The notes under the pieces are model-generated. The model did no database searches. It saw only the letters and a program-made list of their open reading frames with translations, and had not been told where the DNA came from. The position numbers and the translations under genes were made by a program. Positions 7,952-16,083 of a DNA stretch of 40,232 bases are shown piece after piece. Each line of letters opens with the position of its first letter. Within the stretch, counting starts at the first letter, position 1. The stretch is from Actinomyces denticolens (GTDB taxonomy: Bacteria > Actinomycetota > Actinomycetes > Actinomycetales > Actinomycetaceae), in NCBI RefSeq assembly GCF_002072185.1, contig NZ_MVIW01000027.1, positions 1 to 40,232 on the forward strand. The letters are read 5' to 3'.

Positions 7952-7963
7952 ATGTCCGGACAA
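7952..7963. promoter_or_regulatory. LacI-type operator, copy 3 (ATGTCCGGACAA)
   Basis: This site has TGTC/GACA half-sites around a CG centre and matches the other two copies at all but one outer base. It lies about 25 bases upstream of a TTGACA box (7988) rather than over a -10, so it may act on another start or by looping. Confidence 0.5.
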
Positions 7964-7987
7964 AAGATCAGACCTCCAGCCACGGCC

Positions 7988-8016
7988 TTGACAGCGAATC
8001 ACGCCGGTGACAGCAT
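7988..8016 (+). promoter_or_regulatory. Candidate promoter of the second dehydrogenase unit
   Basis: A perfect TTGACA (7988-7993) is followed after 17 bases by CAGCAT (8011-8016), a weak -10. The 16-bp palindrome at 8028-8043 would lie around or just after the transcription start. Confidence 0.45.
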
Positions 8017-8027
8017 TGCCAGTACCG

Positions 8028-8043
8028 ATTCACGCGCGTGAAT
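8028..8043. promoter_or_regulatory. 16-bp perfect palindrome, second operator type
   Basis: ATTCACGCGCGTGAAT is a perfect palindrome with a central CG, the general form of LacI-family operators. It lies downstream of the candidate -10 and about 60 bases before the ATG at 8106. A looser TCAC-N4-GTGA inverted repeat is found at about 7999-8010, so two sites 30 bases apart are possible. Confidence 0.6.
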
Positions 8044-8105
8044 TACGGGAGTCCCTGCACCATCAAGCGTCCAGCATCCGTCAAAGAGGACAGGAAGGCA
8101 CACTC

Positions 8106-9308
8106 ATGAGCGCATCACCCGCCCCGCTCTCCGTCGCCGTCATCGGCGCGGGCATGGCCGGCACCACCCACGCCAACGCGTGGCGCCAGGTCGGCACCGT
8201 CTACGACCTCGGCCTGCCCAAGGTCCGCCTGGCCGCCATCGCCGACGCCTACGAGCCCTTCGCCGTCGACGCCGCCGAGCGCTACGGCTACGAGAAGGCC
8301 GTCACCGACTGGCGCGACATCGCCGACGACCCCAGTATCGACATCGTGTCCATCGTGGTGGGCAACGCCCTCCACCGCGAGATCGCCGAGGCCCTCATCA
8401 AGGCCGGCAAGCACGTCCTGTGCGAGAAGCCGCTCGCCGACACCCTCGACAGCGCCAGGGCGATGGCCGAGGCCGAGCGGAGCGCCGGCGTCGTGACCGC
8501 AGTGGGCTTCACCTACCGGCGCAACGCCGCCGTCGCCGAGCTCGCCAAGCTCGTGGACAGCGGGCACCTCGGGGAGATCAACCACTTCGACGGCCGCTAC
8601 TGGTGCGACTACGGCGCCGACCCCGCCACGCCCATGGCCTGGCACTACAAGGGCCCCATGGGCTCGGGCGCCCTGGGCGACGTCGGGAGCCACCTCATCG
8701 ACACCGCCGAGACCATCTGCGGGCCGCTGGTCAGCGTCTCCGGCGCGGCCATGATGACCTCGATCAAGCAGCGCCCCGTCGCCAGCGGCCATGTCACCCG
8801 CGGCACGGCCCTGGACACCGCCAACGCCGTCTACGAGGACGTGGAGAACGACGACGTCGCCACCTTCACGGCGCGCTTCGCCAGCGGGGCGGTGGGCACC
8901 TTCTCATGCTCACGCGTGGCGTGGGGACTGCCCAACTCCCTCATGGTGGACGTCCTGGGCACCAAGGGCCGCGCCTCCTGGGACCTCGCCCGCTGCGGCG
9001 AGATCAAGATCGACGACGTCAACTCCCCCGCGGGCCTGGGCGGGGCGCGACGAGTCCTGGTCAACCCGGACTTCCCCTACTTCGCCCGCGGCTCCTCGAT
9101 GGCCTTCGGCGGGGTGGGGCTGACCCAGATCGAGCAGTTCACCTACCAGGCCCACGCCTTCCTCCAGCAGATCGCCGGTGTCACCGGTGAGGGCGCCCTG
9201 CCGCCCTGCGCGACCTTCGCCGACGGCTACCGCGAGATGCTCATCGCCGACGCCGTCGCCCGCTCCGCCGCCAACGGCGGCGCCGAGGTCGACGTCTCAG
9301 CCCTCTGA
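8106..9308 (+). CDS. Gfo/Idh/MocA-family oxidoreductase (second)
   Basis: This is a 400-residue NAD(P)-dependent dehydrogenase acting on a sugar, sugar derivative or cyclitol. The Rossmann motif VIGAGMAGTTHANAW lies at residues 12-26, the EKP motif at 107-109, and a D192-x3-H196-x2-D199 motif in DVGSHLIDTAETICG. The same three motifs occur at the same residue numbers in the dehydrogenase at 2648, but the two sequences are clearly diverged. The ATG has AGGAAGG about 8 bases upstream. A TIM-barrel gene follows after 48 bases, so the two are almost certainly one operon and act in sequence. Such pairs are known in inositol catabolism and in pathways that oxidise glycosides to 3-keto sugars before cleavage. 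I cannot decide between these from sequence. Confidence 0.83.
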   Translation: MSASPAPLSVAVIGAGMAGTTHANAWRQVGTVYDLGLPKVRLAAIADAYEPFAVDAAERYGYEKAVTDWRDIADDPSIDIVSIVVGNALHREIAEALIKAGKHVLCEKPLADTLDSARAMAEAERSAGVVTAVGFTYRRNAAVAELAKLVDSGHLGEINHFDGRYWCDYGADPATPMAWHYKGPMGSGALGDVGSHLIDTAETICGPLVSVSGAAMMTSIKQRPVASGHVTRGTALDTANAVYEDVENDDVATFTARFASGAVGTFSCSRVAWGLPNSLMVDVLGTKGRASWDLARCGEIKIDDVNSPAGLGGARRVLVNPDFPYFARGSSMAFGGVGLTQIEQFTYQAHAFLQQIAGVTGEGALPPCATFADGYREMLIADAVARSAANGGAEVDVSAL

Positions 9309-9356
9309 TCCCCACCCAGCCACCCCACCCGCCTCGATCGAAGGAGATCACCCACC

Positions 9357-10355
9357 ATGGCACTCAACTACGGCGCCTACACCGCCTGCCTGTCCGACCG
9401 CCCCCTGACCGCCGCCCTCGACGTCCTCAAAGAGGCGGGGCTTACCGGCGCGGAGGTCAACGTCGGGGGCTTCATCCCCTCGCCCCACTGCCCCGTGGAC
9501 GCCCTGCTCGCCTCGAAGGCCGCCCGGGAGGACTACCTCGGGATCTTCGCCGAGCGCGGCATGAGGCTCTCGGGCCTCAACACCTCCGGCAACCCCACCT
9601 CACCGCTGCCCCATGAGGGCCTCAAGCACGCCGAGGACATCCGCAACGCCATCCGCCTGGCCGGGGCGCTGGGCGTGAGGGAGATCGTCACGATGTCCGG
9701 CACGCCGGGCACCGACCCCACCGCCAAGTACCCCACCTGGGTGGTCAACCCCTGGAACGGCATCGACATGGAGATCCTGGATTACCAGTGGGGCGTCGTC
9801 GTGCCCTTCTTCAAGGAGGTCGACGCCCTGGCCCGGGACAACGACGTTCAGGTCTGCCTGGAGCTCCACCCGCGCAACCTCGTGTTCAACGTGCCCTCCT
9901 TCGAGAGGCTCATCGAGGAGACCGGGGCCACCAACATCAAGGTGAACATGGACCCCTCGCACCTCTTCTGGCAGCAGATGGACCCCATCGCGGCCACCAA
10001 GCGCCTGGGCGGGCTCATCGGGCACGTCCACGCCAAGGACACCAAGATCCTCCCCGGCGCCGCCTACCGCGGCGTGCTCGACACCGACTTCGGCCATGTC
10101 GCCGCCGATGCCGAGGGCAGGGTCCCGGTGGCCTACGGCTACTGGTGCAACGCCTGGCCCCAGGACCCGGCCTGGCGCTTCGTCGCCTTCGGCCTGGGCC
10201 ACGACACCGACTACTGGGCCGACTTCCTGCGCGCCATCGAGCAGGTCGACCCGGATATGAACGTCAACATCGAGCACGAGGACGCCGAGTACGGCAACGT
10301 GGAGGGCCTCAAGCTCTCCGCCACGAACCTCCTGGCGGCCGCCGCCAAGCTCTGA
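9357..10355 (+). CDS. Sugar phosphate isomerase/epimerase-family TIM barrel
   Basis: This is a 332-residue xylose-isomerase-like TIM barrel protein. Likely metal ligands lie in CLELHPRN (Glu), NMDPSHLFWQQ (Asp and His), GHVHAKDTK (His) and NIEHED (Glu), the pattern of metal-dependent isomerases, epimerases and dehydratases. It lacks the diagnostic IolE segments seen in the 5798 gene, so it is a different activity. An AAGGAG site precedes the ATG, and the gene lies 48 bases after the dehydrogenase at 8106. It probably processes that enzyme's keto product by isomerisation, epimerisation or elimination. It could be an inosose isomerase or a 3-keto-glycoside lyase; the specific reaction is unknown. 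Confidence 0.8.
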   Translation: MALNYGAYTACLSDRPLTAALDVLKEAGLTGAEVNVGGFIPSPHCPVDALLASKAAREDYLGIFAERGMRLSGLNTSGNPTSPLPHEGLKHAEDIRNAIRLAGALGVREIVTMSGTPGTDPTAKYPTWVVNPWNGIDMEILDYQWGVVVPFFKEVDALARDNDVQVCLELHPRNLVFNVPSFERLIEETGATNIKVNMDPSHLFWQQMDPIAATKRLGGLIGHVHAKDTKILPGAAYRGVLDTDFGHVAADAEGRVPVAYGYWCNAWPQDPAWRFVAFGLGHDTDYWADFLRAIEQVDPDMNVNIEHEDAEYGNVEGLKLSATNLLAAAAKL

Positions 10356-10428
10356 CAGCGCCGCGACCAGGGCGTAGTGTCCTGCTCGATCCCCTATCAA
10401 CCCCTTCTCACCCGACGGCGGGCCGGCT

Positions 10429-11298
10429 ATGCACCACGCACTTCTCCTCCCCCGAGCGCTCGTGGCCGCGCCCGCCGTCGGCCCCCTCCCCGACGCCGTC
10501 GCCATGGGGACGACGACGGCCTGGGCCCTGCTCATCGTCAGCGCCCTGCTCGTGGGCCTGTCCAAGACCGCTCTGCCCGGCGTCACCACGATCGCCGTGG
10601 CCATGTTCGCCCAGGTGCTCCCCGCCAAGGAGTCCACCGGCGTCATGCTCCTGCTGCTCCTGACCGGGGACCTGCCCGCCATCTGGGCCTATCGCCGCGA
10701 CGCCGACGCCACCATGCTCAAGCGACTCGTGCCGGCCGTCGCCTGCGGCGTGCTGATCGGCGCGCTCTTCCTGCGCGTGGCCTCCGACGATCTCATGCGC
10801 CGCGTCATCGGCTGGCTGCTCATCGCCCTCATCGTCATCACCCTCGCGCAGCGCGCTCGCGGTCGGCGCCGAGGCGGCCCCACGGCTCGGGCCGCGAGCG
10901 CGGGAGCCCCATCGGGCGGTACGGGCTCGGCCTCCCGGGCCGGCTCCTCGCCCATGGCCCGCATGGTCTACGGGGCGCTCGCGGGCTTCTCCACGATGGT
11001 CGCCAACGCCGGCGGGCCCGTCACGAGCCTGTACTTCCTGGCCTGCCGCTACCCGGTCAAGGCCTTCCTGGGGACGACCGCCTGGTTCTTCTTCCTGGTC
11101 AACCTCACGAAGCTCCCCTTCAGCATCGCCCTGGGGATCATCCACGTGGACGCCCTGGCACTCGTGGCGATCCTCATCCCGGCGGTGCTGGTGGGAGCGC
11201 TGGCCGGCAGGCTCCTGGCCGACCGCATGCCGCAGCGCGTCTTCGATCCCATCGTCATGGTCCTCACCGTCGTCGCGGCCCTCCCCCTCCTCGCCTGA
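10429..11298 (+). CDS. TauE/SafE-family membrane permease
   Basis: This predicted integral membrane protein of 289 residues belongs to the TauE/SafE (DUF81) family, whose members move organic anions or sulfur compounds such as sulfoacetate or sulfite. Two repeats of hydrophobic helices are visible: LLIVSALLVGLSKTALPG opens the first and YGALAGFSTMVANAGGPV opens the second, matching the family's duplicated G-x-S/N motifs. A basic and Gly/Ser/Ala-rich cytoplasmic loop (about 142-175) separates the halves. No strong ribosome site precedes the ATG at 10429; the alternative ATG at 10504 also lacks one. It lies between the catabolic island and pta-ackA, with a hairpin after its stop. The substrate is unknown. 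Confidence 0.8.
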   Translation: MHHALLLPRALVAAPAVGPLPDAVAMGTTTAWALLIVSALLVGLSKTALPGVTTIAVAMFAQVLPAKESTGVMLLLLLTGDLPAIWAYRRDADATMLKRLVPAVACGVLIGALFLRVASDDLMRRVIGWLLIALIVITLAQRARGRRRGGPTARAASAGAPSGGTGSASRAGSSPMARMVYGALAGFSTMVANAGGPVTSLYFLACRYPVKAFLGTTAWFFFLVNLTKLPFSIALGIIHVDALALVAILIPAVLVGALAGRLLADRMPQRVFDPIVMVLTVVAALPLLA

Positions 11299-11327
11299 TC
11301 CCCTCCCCGGCCCGGCCCCTATGAGCG

Positions 11328-11349
11328 GCCTGTGGGTGTTCCCACAGGC
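11328..11349 (+). terminator. Hairpin between the permease gene and pta
   Basis: GCCTGTGGG (11328-11336) pairs perfectly with CCCACAGGC (11341-11349) around a TGTT tetraloop, 30 bases after the permease stop. It probably terminates that transcript, though it would also lie upstream of pta as a leader element. Confidence 0.55.
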
Positions 11350-11473
11350 GCGGGGACGCGCGCTTAAGGGACTTTGGTCGCCCTCGGGCGCGGAGAGGGG
11401 CACAATCGGTCATGAGCGCCGGCCGCCGCCCGGCGCCGCCGCTCGACGTCGAGATGAGAGAAGGACCAGCACC

Positions 11474-13528
11474 GTGGCGCGCAGCATCTACATCGCATCC
11501 CCCAACGCAGGAACCGGCAAGTCGACCGTGGCCCTCGGCCTGGTCACCGTGCTCGCCAAGGTCGTCGCCAAGGTCGGCGTCTTCCGCCCCTTCGTGGACT
11601 CGCGCGCCGAGCACCCCTTCCTCGACCTCCTCCTGACCCACTCCGGCTCCTCGCTGCCCGCCGAGCAGTGTATCGGCGTCACCTGGGACGAGTTCCACGC
11701 CGACCCCGAGGAGGCGCTGCCCCGGATCGTCGACGCCTACCGCGCCGTCGCCCGCGAGCACGACGTCGTCATCATCGACGGCTCCGACTTCACCGATGTC
11801 GCGGGCAACCCGGAGCTGTCCTTCAACGCGCGCGTCGCCGCCAATATCGGCGCCCCCATGCTCCTGGTGGTCTCCGGCGCCGGAGCCCCCGAGGATGTCC
11901 GGGCCAGCGTCGAGGTCTCCATGGCGGAGATCTCCGACAACCTCGGGCGCACCGCCGCCGTCCTGGCCAACCGCTGCCCCGAGGCCTCCCGCCAGGCGAT
12001 CGCCGAGGCCCTGGGCGGCATCGAGGGCGTCACCGCCTCCACCCTCCCCGAGGTGCCCCTCCTGTCCGCCCCGTCGGTCGGGGAGATCCTGGGCGCGGTG
12101 GAGGGCACCCTCATCTCCGGGGACCCCGCCCTGCTGGAGCGCGAGGCGGAGTCCGTCCTCATCGGCGCCATGGACGTCTCCCACCTCCTGGACCATCTCA
12201 AGGAGGGCCAGCTCGTCATCGTGCCGGCCGACCGCTCGGCCGTGCTCATCTCCCTGGCGGCCGCCCAGGCCTCCTCCACCTTCCCCACGCTGTCGGGCCT
12301 CGTGCTCAACGGCGGTTTCGACGTCGCCCCGCATGCCCTGAGCATCGTCAAGGGCCTCGGGCTGACCCTGCCGATCATCACCTCGCCCATGGACACCTAC
12401 GCCGCCGCCTCAGCGGCCGGCTCGGTCAAGGGCTACCTGGCCACCGCCTCGAAGCACAAGCTGGACGTCGCCATCACCGCCTTCGAGCAGGAGGCGGACA
12501 TCGCCTCCCTCATGGCGGCCCTCGAGGTCGAGCCCTCCGACGTCGTCACCCCCATCATGTTCCAGGCCGAGCTCGTGGAGCACGCCAAGGCCCGCACCAC
12601 GACGATCGTCCTGCCCGAGCCCGACGACGACCGCGTCCTGGAGGCCGCCGACGCCATCCTGCGCCGGGGCATCGCCGCCATCGTCCTGCTCGGCGAGGAG
12701 ACCACGGTCCGTTCCAGGGCCGCCGAGCTCGGCCTGGACATCTCCGCGGCGCGCGTCGTGTCGCCCTCGGACCCCGAGCTGCTGGAGAAGTACGCCGCCG
12801 AGTTCGCCCGCCTGCGCGCCAAGAAGGGCGTCACCCTGGAGGAGGCCCGGGAGAAGGTGCAGGACGTCTCCTACTTCGGCACCATGATGGTCCACATGGG
12901 GGACGCCGACGGCATGGTCTCCGGCGCCGCCCACACCACCGCCCACACGATCGTCCCCTCCTTCCAGATCATCAAGACCAAGCCGGGCACCTCCATCGTG
13001 TCCTCCGTCTTCCTCATGCTCCTGGAGGACCGCGTGCTCGTCTACGGCGACTGCGCCGTCAACCCCGAGCCCAATGCCGAGCAGCTCGCCGATATCGCCA
13101 TCTCCTCGGCGCAGACGGCCCGGCAGTTCGGCGTCGAGCCGCGCGTGGCGATGCTGTCCTTCTCCACCGGAACCTCCGGCCAGGGCGCCGACGTGGACAA
13201 GGTCCGCGAGGCCACCGCGTTGGTGCGCGCCAAGGCGCCCGAGCTCGCCGTGGAGGGCCCCATCCAGTACGACGCCGCCATCGACCCGACGGTCGCGGCG
13301 AAGAAGGCCCCCGACTCGGCGGTGGCCGGGAAGGCCACAGTCTTCATCTTCCCGGACCTGTCCAGCGGCAACATCGGTTACAAGGCCGTGCAGCGCTCGT
13401 CGGGCGCCGTCGCCGTCGGCCCGGTCCTCCAGGGCCTCAACAAGCCCGTCAACGACCTGTCCCGCGGGGCGCTGGTCGAGGACATCGTCAACACCGTGGC
13501 CATCACCGCGGTCCAGGCCCAGGGCTGA
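11474..13528 (+). CDS. pta: Phosphate acetyltransferase, long form
   Basis: Pta interconverts acetyl-CoA and acetyl phosphate. Together with AckA downstream it makes ATP and acetate from acetyl-CoA, or activates acetate. The 684-residue protein is the three-domain form: an N-terminal P-loop domain (ASPNAGTGKSTVALG, about 6-20), a DRTGG-type domain in the middle (about 210-330) and a C-terminal catalytic PTA/PTB domain (about 370-684) with DADGMVSGAAHTTAHT and FSTGTSGQGADVDKV. I chose the GTG at 11474, which has AGAAGGA 8-10 bases upstream and places the P-loop at the usual position; the frame stays open to 11321 without a typical coding sequence. ackA starts 49 bases after the stop, so the two form an operon. 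Confidence 0.93.
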   Translation: MARSIYIASPNAGTGKSTVALGLVTVLAKVVAKVGVFRPFVDSRAEHPFLDLLLTHSGSSLPAEQCIGVTWDEFHADPEEALPRIVDAYRAVAREHDVVIIDGSDFTDVAGNPELSFNARVAANIGAPMLLVVSGAGAPEDVRASVEVSMAEISDNLGRTAAVLANRCPEASRQAIAEALGGIEGVTASTLPEVPLLSAPSVGEILGAVEGTLISGDPALLEREAESVLIGAMDVSHLLDHLKEGQLVIVPADRSAVLISLAAAQASSTFPTLSGLVLNGGFDVAPHALSIVKGLGLTLPIITSPMDTYAAASAAGSVKGYLATASKHKLDVAITAFEQEADIASLMAALEVEPSDVVTPIMFQAELVEHAKARTTTIVLPEPDDDRVLEAADAILRRGIAAIVLLGEETTVRSRAAELGLDISAARVVSPSDPELLEKYAAEFARLRAKKGVTLEEAREKVQDVSYFGTMMVHMGDADGMVSGAAHTTAHTIVPSFQIIKTKPGTSIVSSVFLMLLEDRVLVYGDCAVNPEPNAEQLADIAISSAQTARQFGVEPRVAMLSFSTGTSGQGADVDKVREATALVRAKAPELAVEGPIQYDAAIDPTVAAKKAPDSAVAGKATVFIFPDLSSGNIGYKAVQRSSGAVAVGPVLQGLNKPVNDLSRGALVEDIVNTVAITAVQAQG

Positions 13529-13577
13529 CCGGCCCACCGCGGCTCCCCCCTCCTCCCCTCCCCCACGAAAGGCAGAC

Positions 13578-14768
13578 ATGACCACCCGCACCGTCCTCGT
13601 CATCAACTCCGGCTCCTCCTCCATCAAGTACCAGCTCGTCGACCCGGACTCCGGGGCCTCCCTGGCCTCCGGCCTCGTCGAGCGCATCGGCGAGCCCGAG
13701 GGCGCCATCAAGCACAAGCACGGCGAGGACGTCACCGAGCTGACCGAGCCCGTGGCCGATCACGGCGCCGGCCTGGCCGAGGTGCTGCGCCTGTTCGATG
13801 AGAAGGGCCCCTCGCTCGCCGAGGCGAATATCGTGGCCGTGGGCCACCGGGTCGTCCAGGGCGGCAAGTACTTCTCCGGCCCGGCGCTCATCGACGACGA
13901 CGTCGTGTCCACCATCGAGAAGCTCGTGCCGCTCGGCCCCCTGCACAACCCCGCCCACCTCAAGGGCATCGAGGTGGGCCGTGAGCTCCTCTCCGACGTC
14001 CCGCACGTCGCCGTCTTCGACACCGCGTTCTTCCAGGACCTGCCCGAGGAGGCCGCCCGTTACGCCCTCGACCGGGAGGTGGCCGACGCCTACGAGATCC
14101 GCCGCTACGGCGCCCACGGCACCTCCCACCAGTACGTCTCCGGCGTCGTCGCCGATGAGCTCGGCCGCGATGATCTCAAGCAGGTGGTGCTCCACCTGGG
14201 CAACGGGGCCTCCGCCTCAGCCGTCGTCGCCGGGCGCGCCAAGGACACCTCCATGGGCCTGACCCCGCTGGAGGGCCTCGTCATGGGTGGGCGCACCGGC
14301 GACATCGACCCCGCCGCCGTCTTCCACCTCGCCCGCGTGGCCGGCAAGAGCGTCGACGAGATCGACCACCTCTTCAACCGCGAGTCCGGCATGAAGGGAC
14401 TGGCCGGGGACAATGACATGCGCGCCGTCTGGGCCCGCATCAACGCCGGGGAGTCCCAGGCCCGCGAGGCCATGGACATCTACCTGCACCGCCTGGTCAA
14501 GTACGTCGGCGCCTACACCGCCGTCATGGGCGGCCTCGACGCCCTCACCTTCACCGCGGGCATCGGCGAGAACGACGCGAATCTTCGCGCCGAGCTCTGC
14601 GAGCGCCTCGCCTACATGGGAGTCAGGATCGACGGCGAGGCGAACGCCCTCCGCTCGACCGAGGCGCGTATCATCTCGACTTCGGAATCCACTGTCACCG
14701 TACTCGTGGTTCCCACCAACGAGGAGCTCGCCATCGCGCGCCAAGCGATGACCCTGGTTCAAGGCTGA
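13578..14768 (+). CDS. ackA: Acetate kinase
   Basis: AckA transfers phosphate between acetyl phosphate and ADP. The 396-residue protein has the ASKHA-fold motifs: VINSGSSSIKYQL (about 7-19), GHRVVQGGKYF, RRYGAHGTSHQYVS (catalytic Arg and His region), LHLGNGASAS and FTAGIGEND near the C-terminus. The segment VFDTAFFQDLP has Phe where the E. coli enzyme has His, as I recall from other actinobacterial AckA proteins. An AAAGG site precedes the ATG. It follows pta directly and is followed by a GC hairpin, so pta-ackA is a complete two-gene unit. Confidence 0.95.
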   Translation: MTTRTVLVINSGSSSIKYQLVDPDSGASLASGLVERIGEPEGAIKHKHGEDVTELTEPVADHGAGLAEVLRLFDEKGPSLAEANIVAVGHRVVQGGKYFSGPALIDDDVVSTIEKLVPLGPLHNPAHLKGIEVGRELLSDVPHVAVFDTAFFQDLPEEAARYALDREVADAYEIRRYGAHGTSHQYVSGVVADELGRDDLKQVVLHLGNGASASAVVAGRAKDTSMGLTPLEGLVMGGRTGDIDPAAVFHLARVAGKSVDEIDHLFNRESGMKGLAGDNDMRAVWARINAGESQAREAMDIYLHRLVKYVGAYTAVMGGLDALTFTAGIGENDANLRAELCERLAYMGVRIDGEANALRSTEARIISTSESTVTVLVVPTNEELAIARQAMTLVQG

Positions 14769-14810
14769 TCTGAGGCTTCCCCGGCGCCGGCAACAGCGGC
14801 TCCTCGAACG

Positions 14811-14843
14811 GGCCCGGCCGCAGCACCCCGCTGCGGCCGGGCC
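14811..14843 (+). terminator. Terminator hairpin after pta-ackA
   Basis: GGCCCGGCCGCAG (14811-14823) pairs perfectly over 13 bp with CTGCGGCCGGGCC (14831-14843) around a 7-nt loop, about 40 bases after the ackA stop. A short T-containing stretch follows, without a true U-tract. Confidence 0.7.
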
Positions 14844-14904
14844 TGCTGGTTCCTCCCGGACTCCCGGTCCGCATGCGACCGCGCAGAAGCCCTCGCACGA
14901 GCGC

Positions 14905-14926
14905 CCCGGGCACCGGCGTGCCCGGG
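14905..14926 (-). terminator. Candidate terminator hairpin after rnhA
   Basis: CCCGGGCAC (14905-14913) pairs with GTGCCCGGG (14918-14926) around CGGC. It lies about 45 bases beyond the rnhA stop on the minus strand, in the convergent gap with ackA. Confidence 0.45.
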
Positions 14927-14972
14927 CGGCACCGGGGCGTGCCCGGGGCGGAGCGGCCGGCGGCCGGGACCC

Positions 14973-15617
14973 TCAGAAGAGCGTGCCGCGCTCGGCGCGC
15001 AGGCGCGCCCGGCGCGCAGCAGTGGCACCGGGCACCGCAGTGGGCGCCTCTGTGGGCGCCTCGGAGGGGCCGGCGGCGCCCGCGCCCGTCCGTGAGGCAC
15101 CGCCGCCTGCGATGGGCCCGTCGGCCGACTGCGCGGACGCGCGTGCACCGGGCCAGCCCGGCCCGCCGGGGACCGCGCTGCCCCGCTGGTAGGCGGTGGC
15201 GGCGGCTCGGGCGCGAGTATCGGCGGCCTCATTCATGGGGTGGCCCACGTGCCCCCGCACCCACTCGAAGCGCACCTGCCGGCCGGCCAGGGCCTCGTCG
15301 AGGGCGCGCATGAGGTCCTCGTTGAGGACCGGCTTGCCGTCGGCCTTGCGCCAGCCGCGCCTCTTCCAGCCATGGCGCCACTTGGTCAGGGAGTTGATGA
15401 CGTACTGGGAGTCCGCCTGGATGAGGAGGTCCTCGCCGGCCAGCCCGGCGGCGGCGGTCGCTCGCAGGAGCTCGAGGACGGCGGTGAGCTCGCCCCGGTT
15501 GTTCGTGGACTCGGGCCAGCCGCCGGCGGCCCAGCAGTCGTCGCTCACGTACCACGCCCAACCGGCGGGTCCGGGGTTGCCAAGGGCCGAGCCGTCCGCG
15601 GCGGCGATGATCGTCAT
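14973..15617 (-). CDS. rnhA: Ribonuclease HI with C-terminal extension
   Basis: RNase HI cleaves the RNA strand of RNA-DNA hybrids, such as R-loops and Okazaki primers. The catalytic acidic residues are visible in AADGSALGNPGPAGWAW (Asp), NNRGELTAVLELL (Glu), IQADSQYVINSLTKW (Asp) and HPMNEAADTRAR (Asp). The catalytic core ends near residue 150. A further tail of about 65 Ala/Gly/Pro/Thr-rich residues follows, with no recognisable fold, making the protein 214 residues against about 155 for E. coli. I chose the ATG at 15617 (MTIIAAADG); an upstream Met adds only three residues. It lies after ptsH on the same strand but is separated from it by a strong hairpin. Confidence 0.9.
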   Translation of the reverse strand: MTIIAAADGSALGNPGPAGWAWYVSDDCWAAGGWPESTNNRGELTAVLELLRATAAAGLAGEDLLIQADSQYVINSLTKWRHGWKRRGWRKADGKPVLNEDLMRALDEALAGRQVRFEWVRGHVGHPMNEAADTRARAAATAYQRGSAVPGGPGWPGARASAQSADGPIAGGGASRTGAGAAGPSEAPTEAPTAVPGATAARRARLRAERGTLF

Positions 15618-15683
15618 GGCCCACACCCTACCGGCGCGACGATGGTTGCCCGGCGGCGCCCCTCAGGCGGGCCGCCCGCATGA

Positions 15684-15723
15684 CCGTGGGGCGCCCCTCC
15701 GCCTCCGGAGGAGCGCCCCACGG
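15684..15723 (-). terminator. Terminator hairpin after ptsH
   Basis: CCGTGGGGCGCCCCTCC (15684-15700) pairs with 15707-15723 over 17 bp with one mismatch, around a GCCTCC loop. It starts about 18 bases beyond the ptsH stop on the minus strand and should separate ptsH from rnhA. Confidence 0.7.
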
Positions 15724-15740
15724 CGCGAGATGGGAGAGCC

Positions 15741-16007
15741 TCAGGCATCGAGGTCGGTCTCGAGGAGGGCCTTGAGGTCGGCCAGGGCGGCGTCAGCGCC
15801 GTCGGCGTCCGAGGCCAGGGTGACGACGTCGCCGAAACCGGCGCCAAGGGTCATCACACCTAGGATGGAGGAGGCGTCGACCGGCGCACCGCCCTCCTTG
15901 GCGATGGTGACGGGGACGCCCTTCTCGGCGACGGCCTTGACGAAGGTGGCGGCGGGACGGGCGTGAAGACCGACCTTGGAGGCGATGGTGGCGGTGACCT
16001 GAGCCAT
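15741..16007 (-). CDS. ptsH: Phosphocarrier protein HPr
   Basis: HPr carries phosphate from Enzyme I to the sugar-specific EIIA proteins of the phosphotransferase system. The 88-residue protein has the active-site His15 in GLHARPAATFV, and a serine at about 46-47 in DASSILGVM at the place where HPr kinase acts in Firmicutes; that regulation is not known to apply in actinobacteria. The start has AGGAGC about 6 bases upstream. It is alone, without ptsI in the window, and lies 76 bases downstream of guaB3 on the same strand. Confidence 0.95.
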   Translation of the reverse strand: MAQVTATIASKVGLHARPAATFVKAVAEKGVPVTIAKEGGAPVDASSILGVMTLGAGFGDVVTLASDADGADAALADLKALLETDLDA

Positions 16008-16083
16008 AGTGGTGCTCCTTAGGATGAGGGACAGGCGCGCGGGCGCAGCGTCCTGATGGTGTGCAGCGATCCCGCTGAACGTG

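Noticed and set aside
11328-11349. Riboswitch or attenuator for pta
   Set aside because: Only one simple 9-bp hairpin is present, with no alternative fold or conserved aptamer core; its place 30 bases after the permease stop fits a terminator better.
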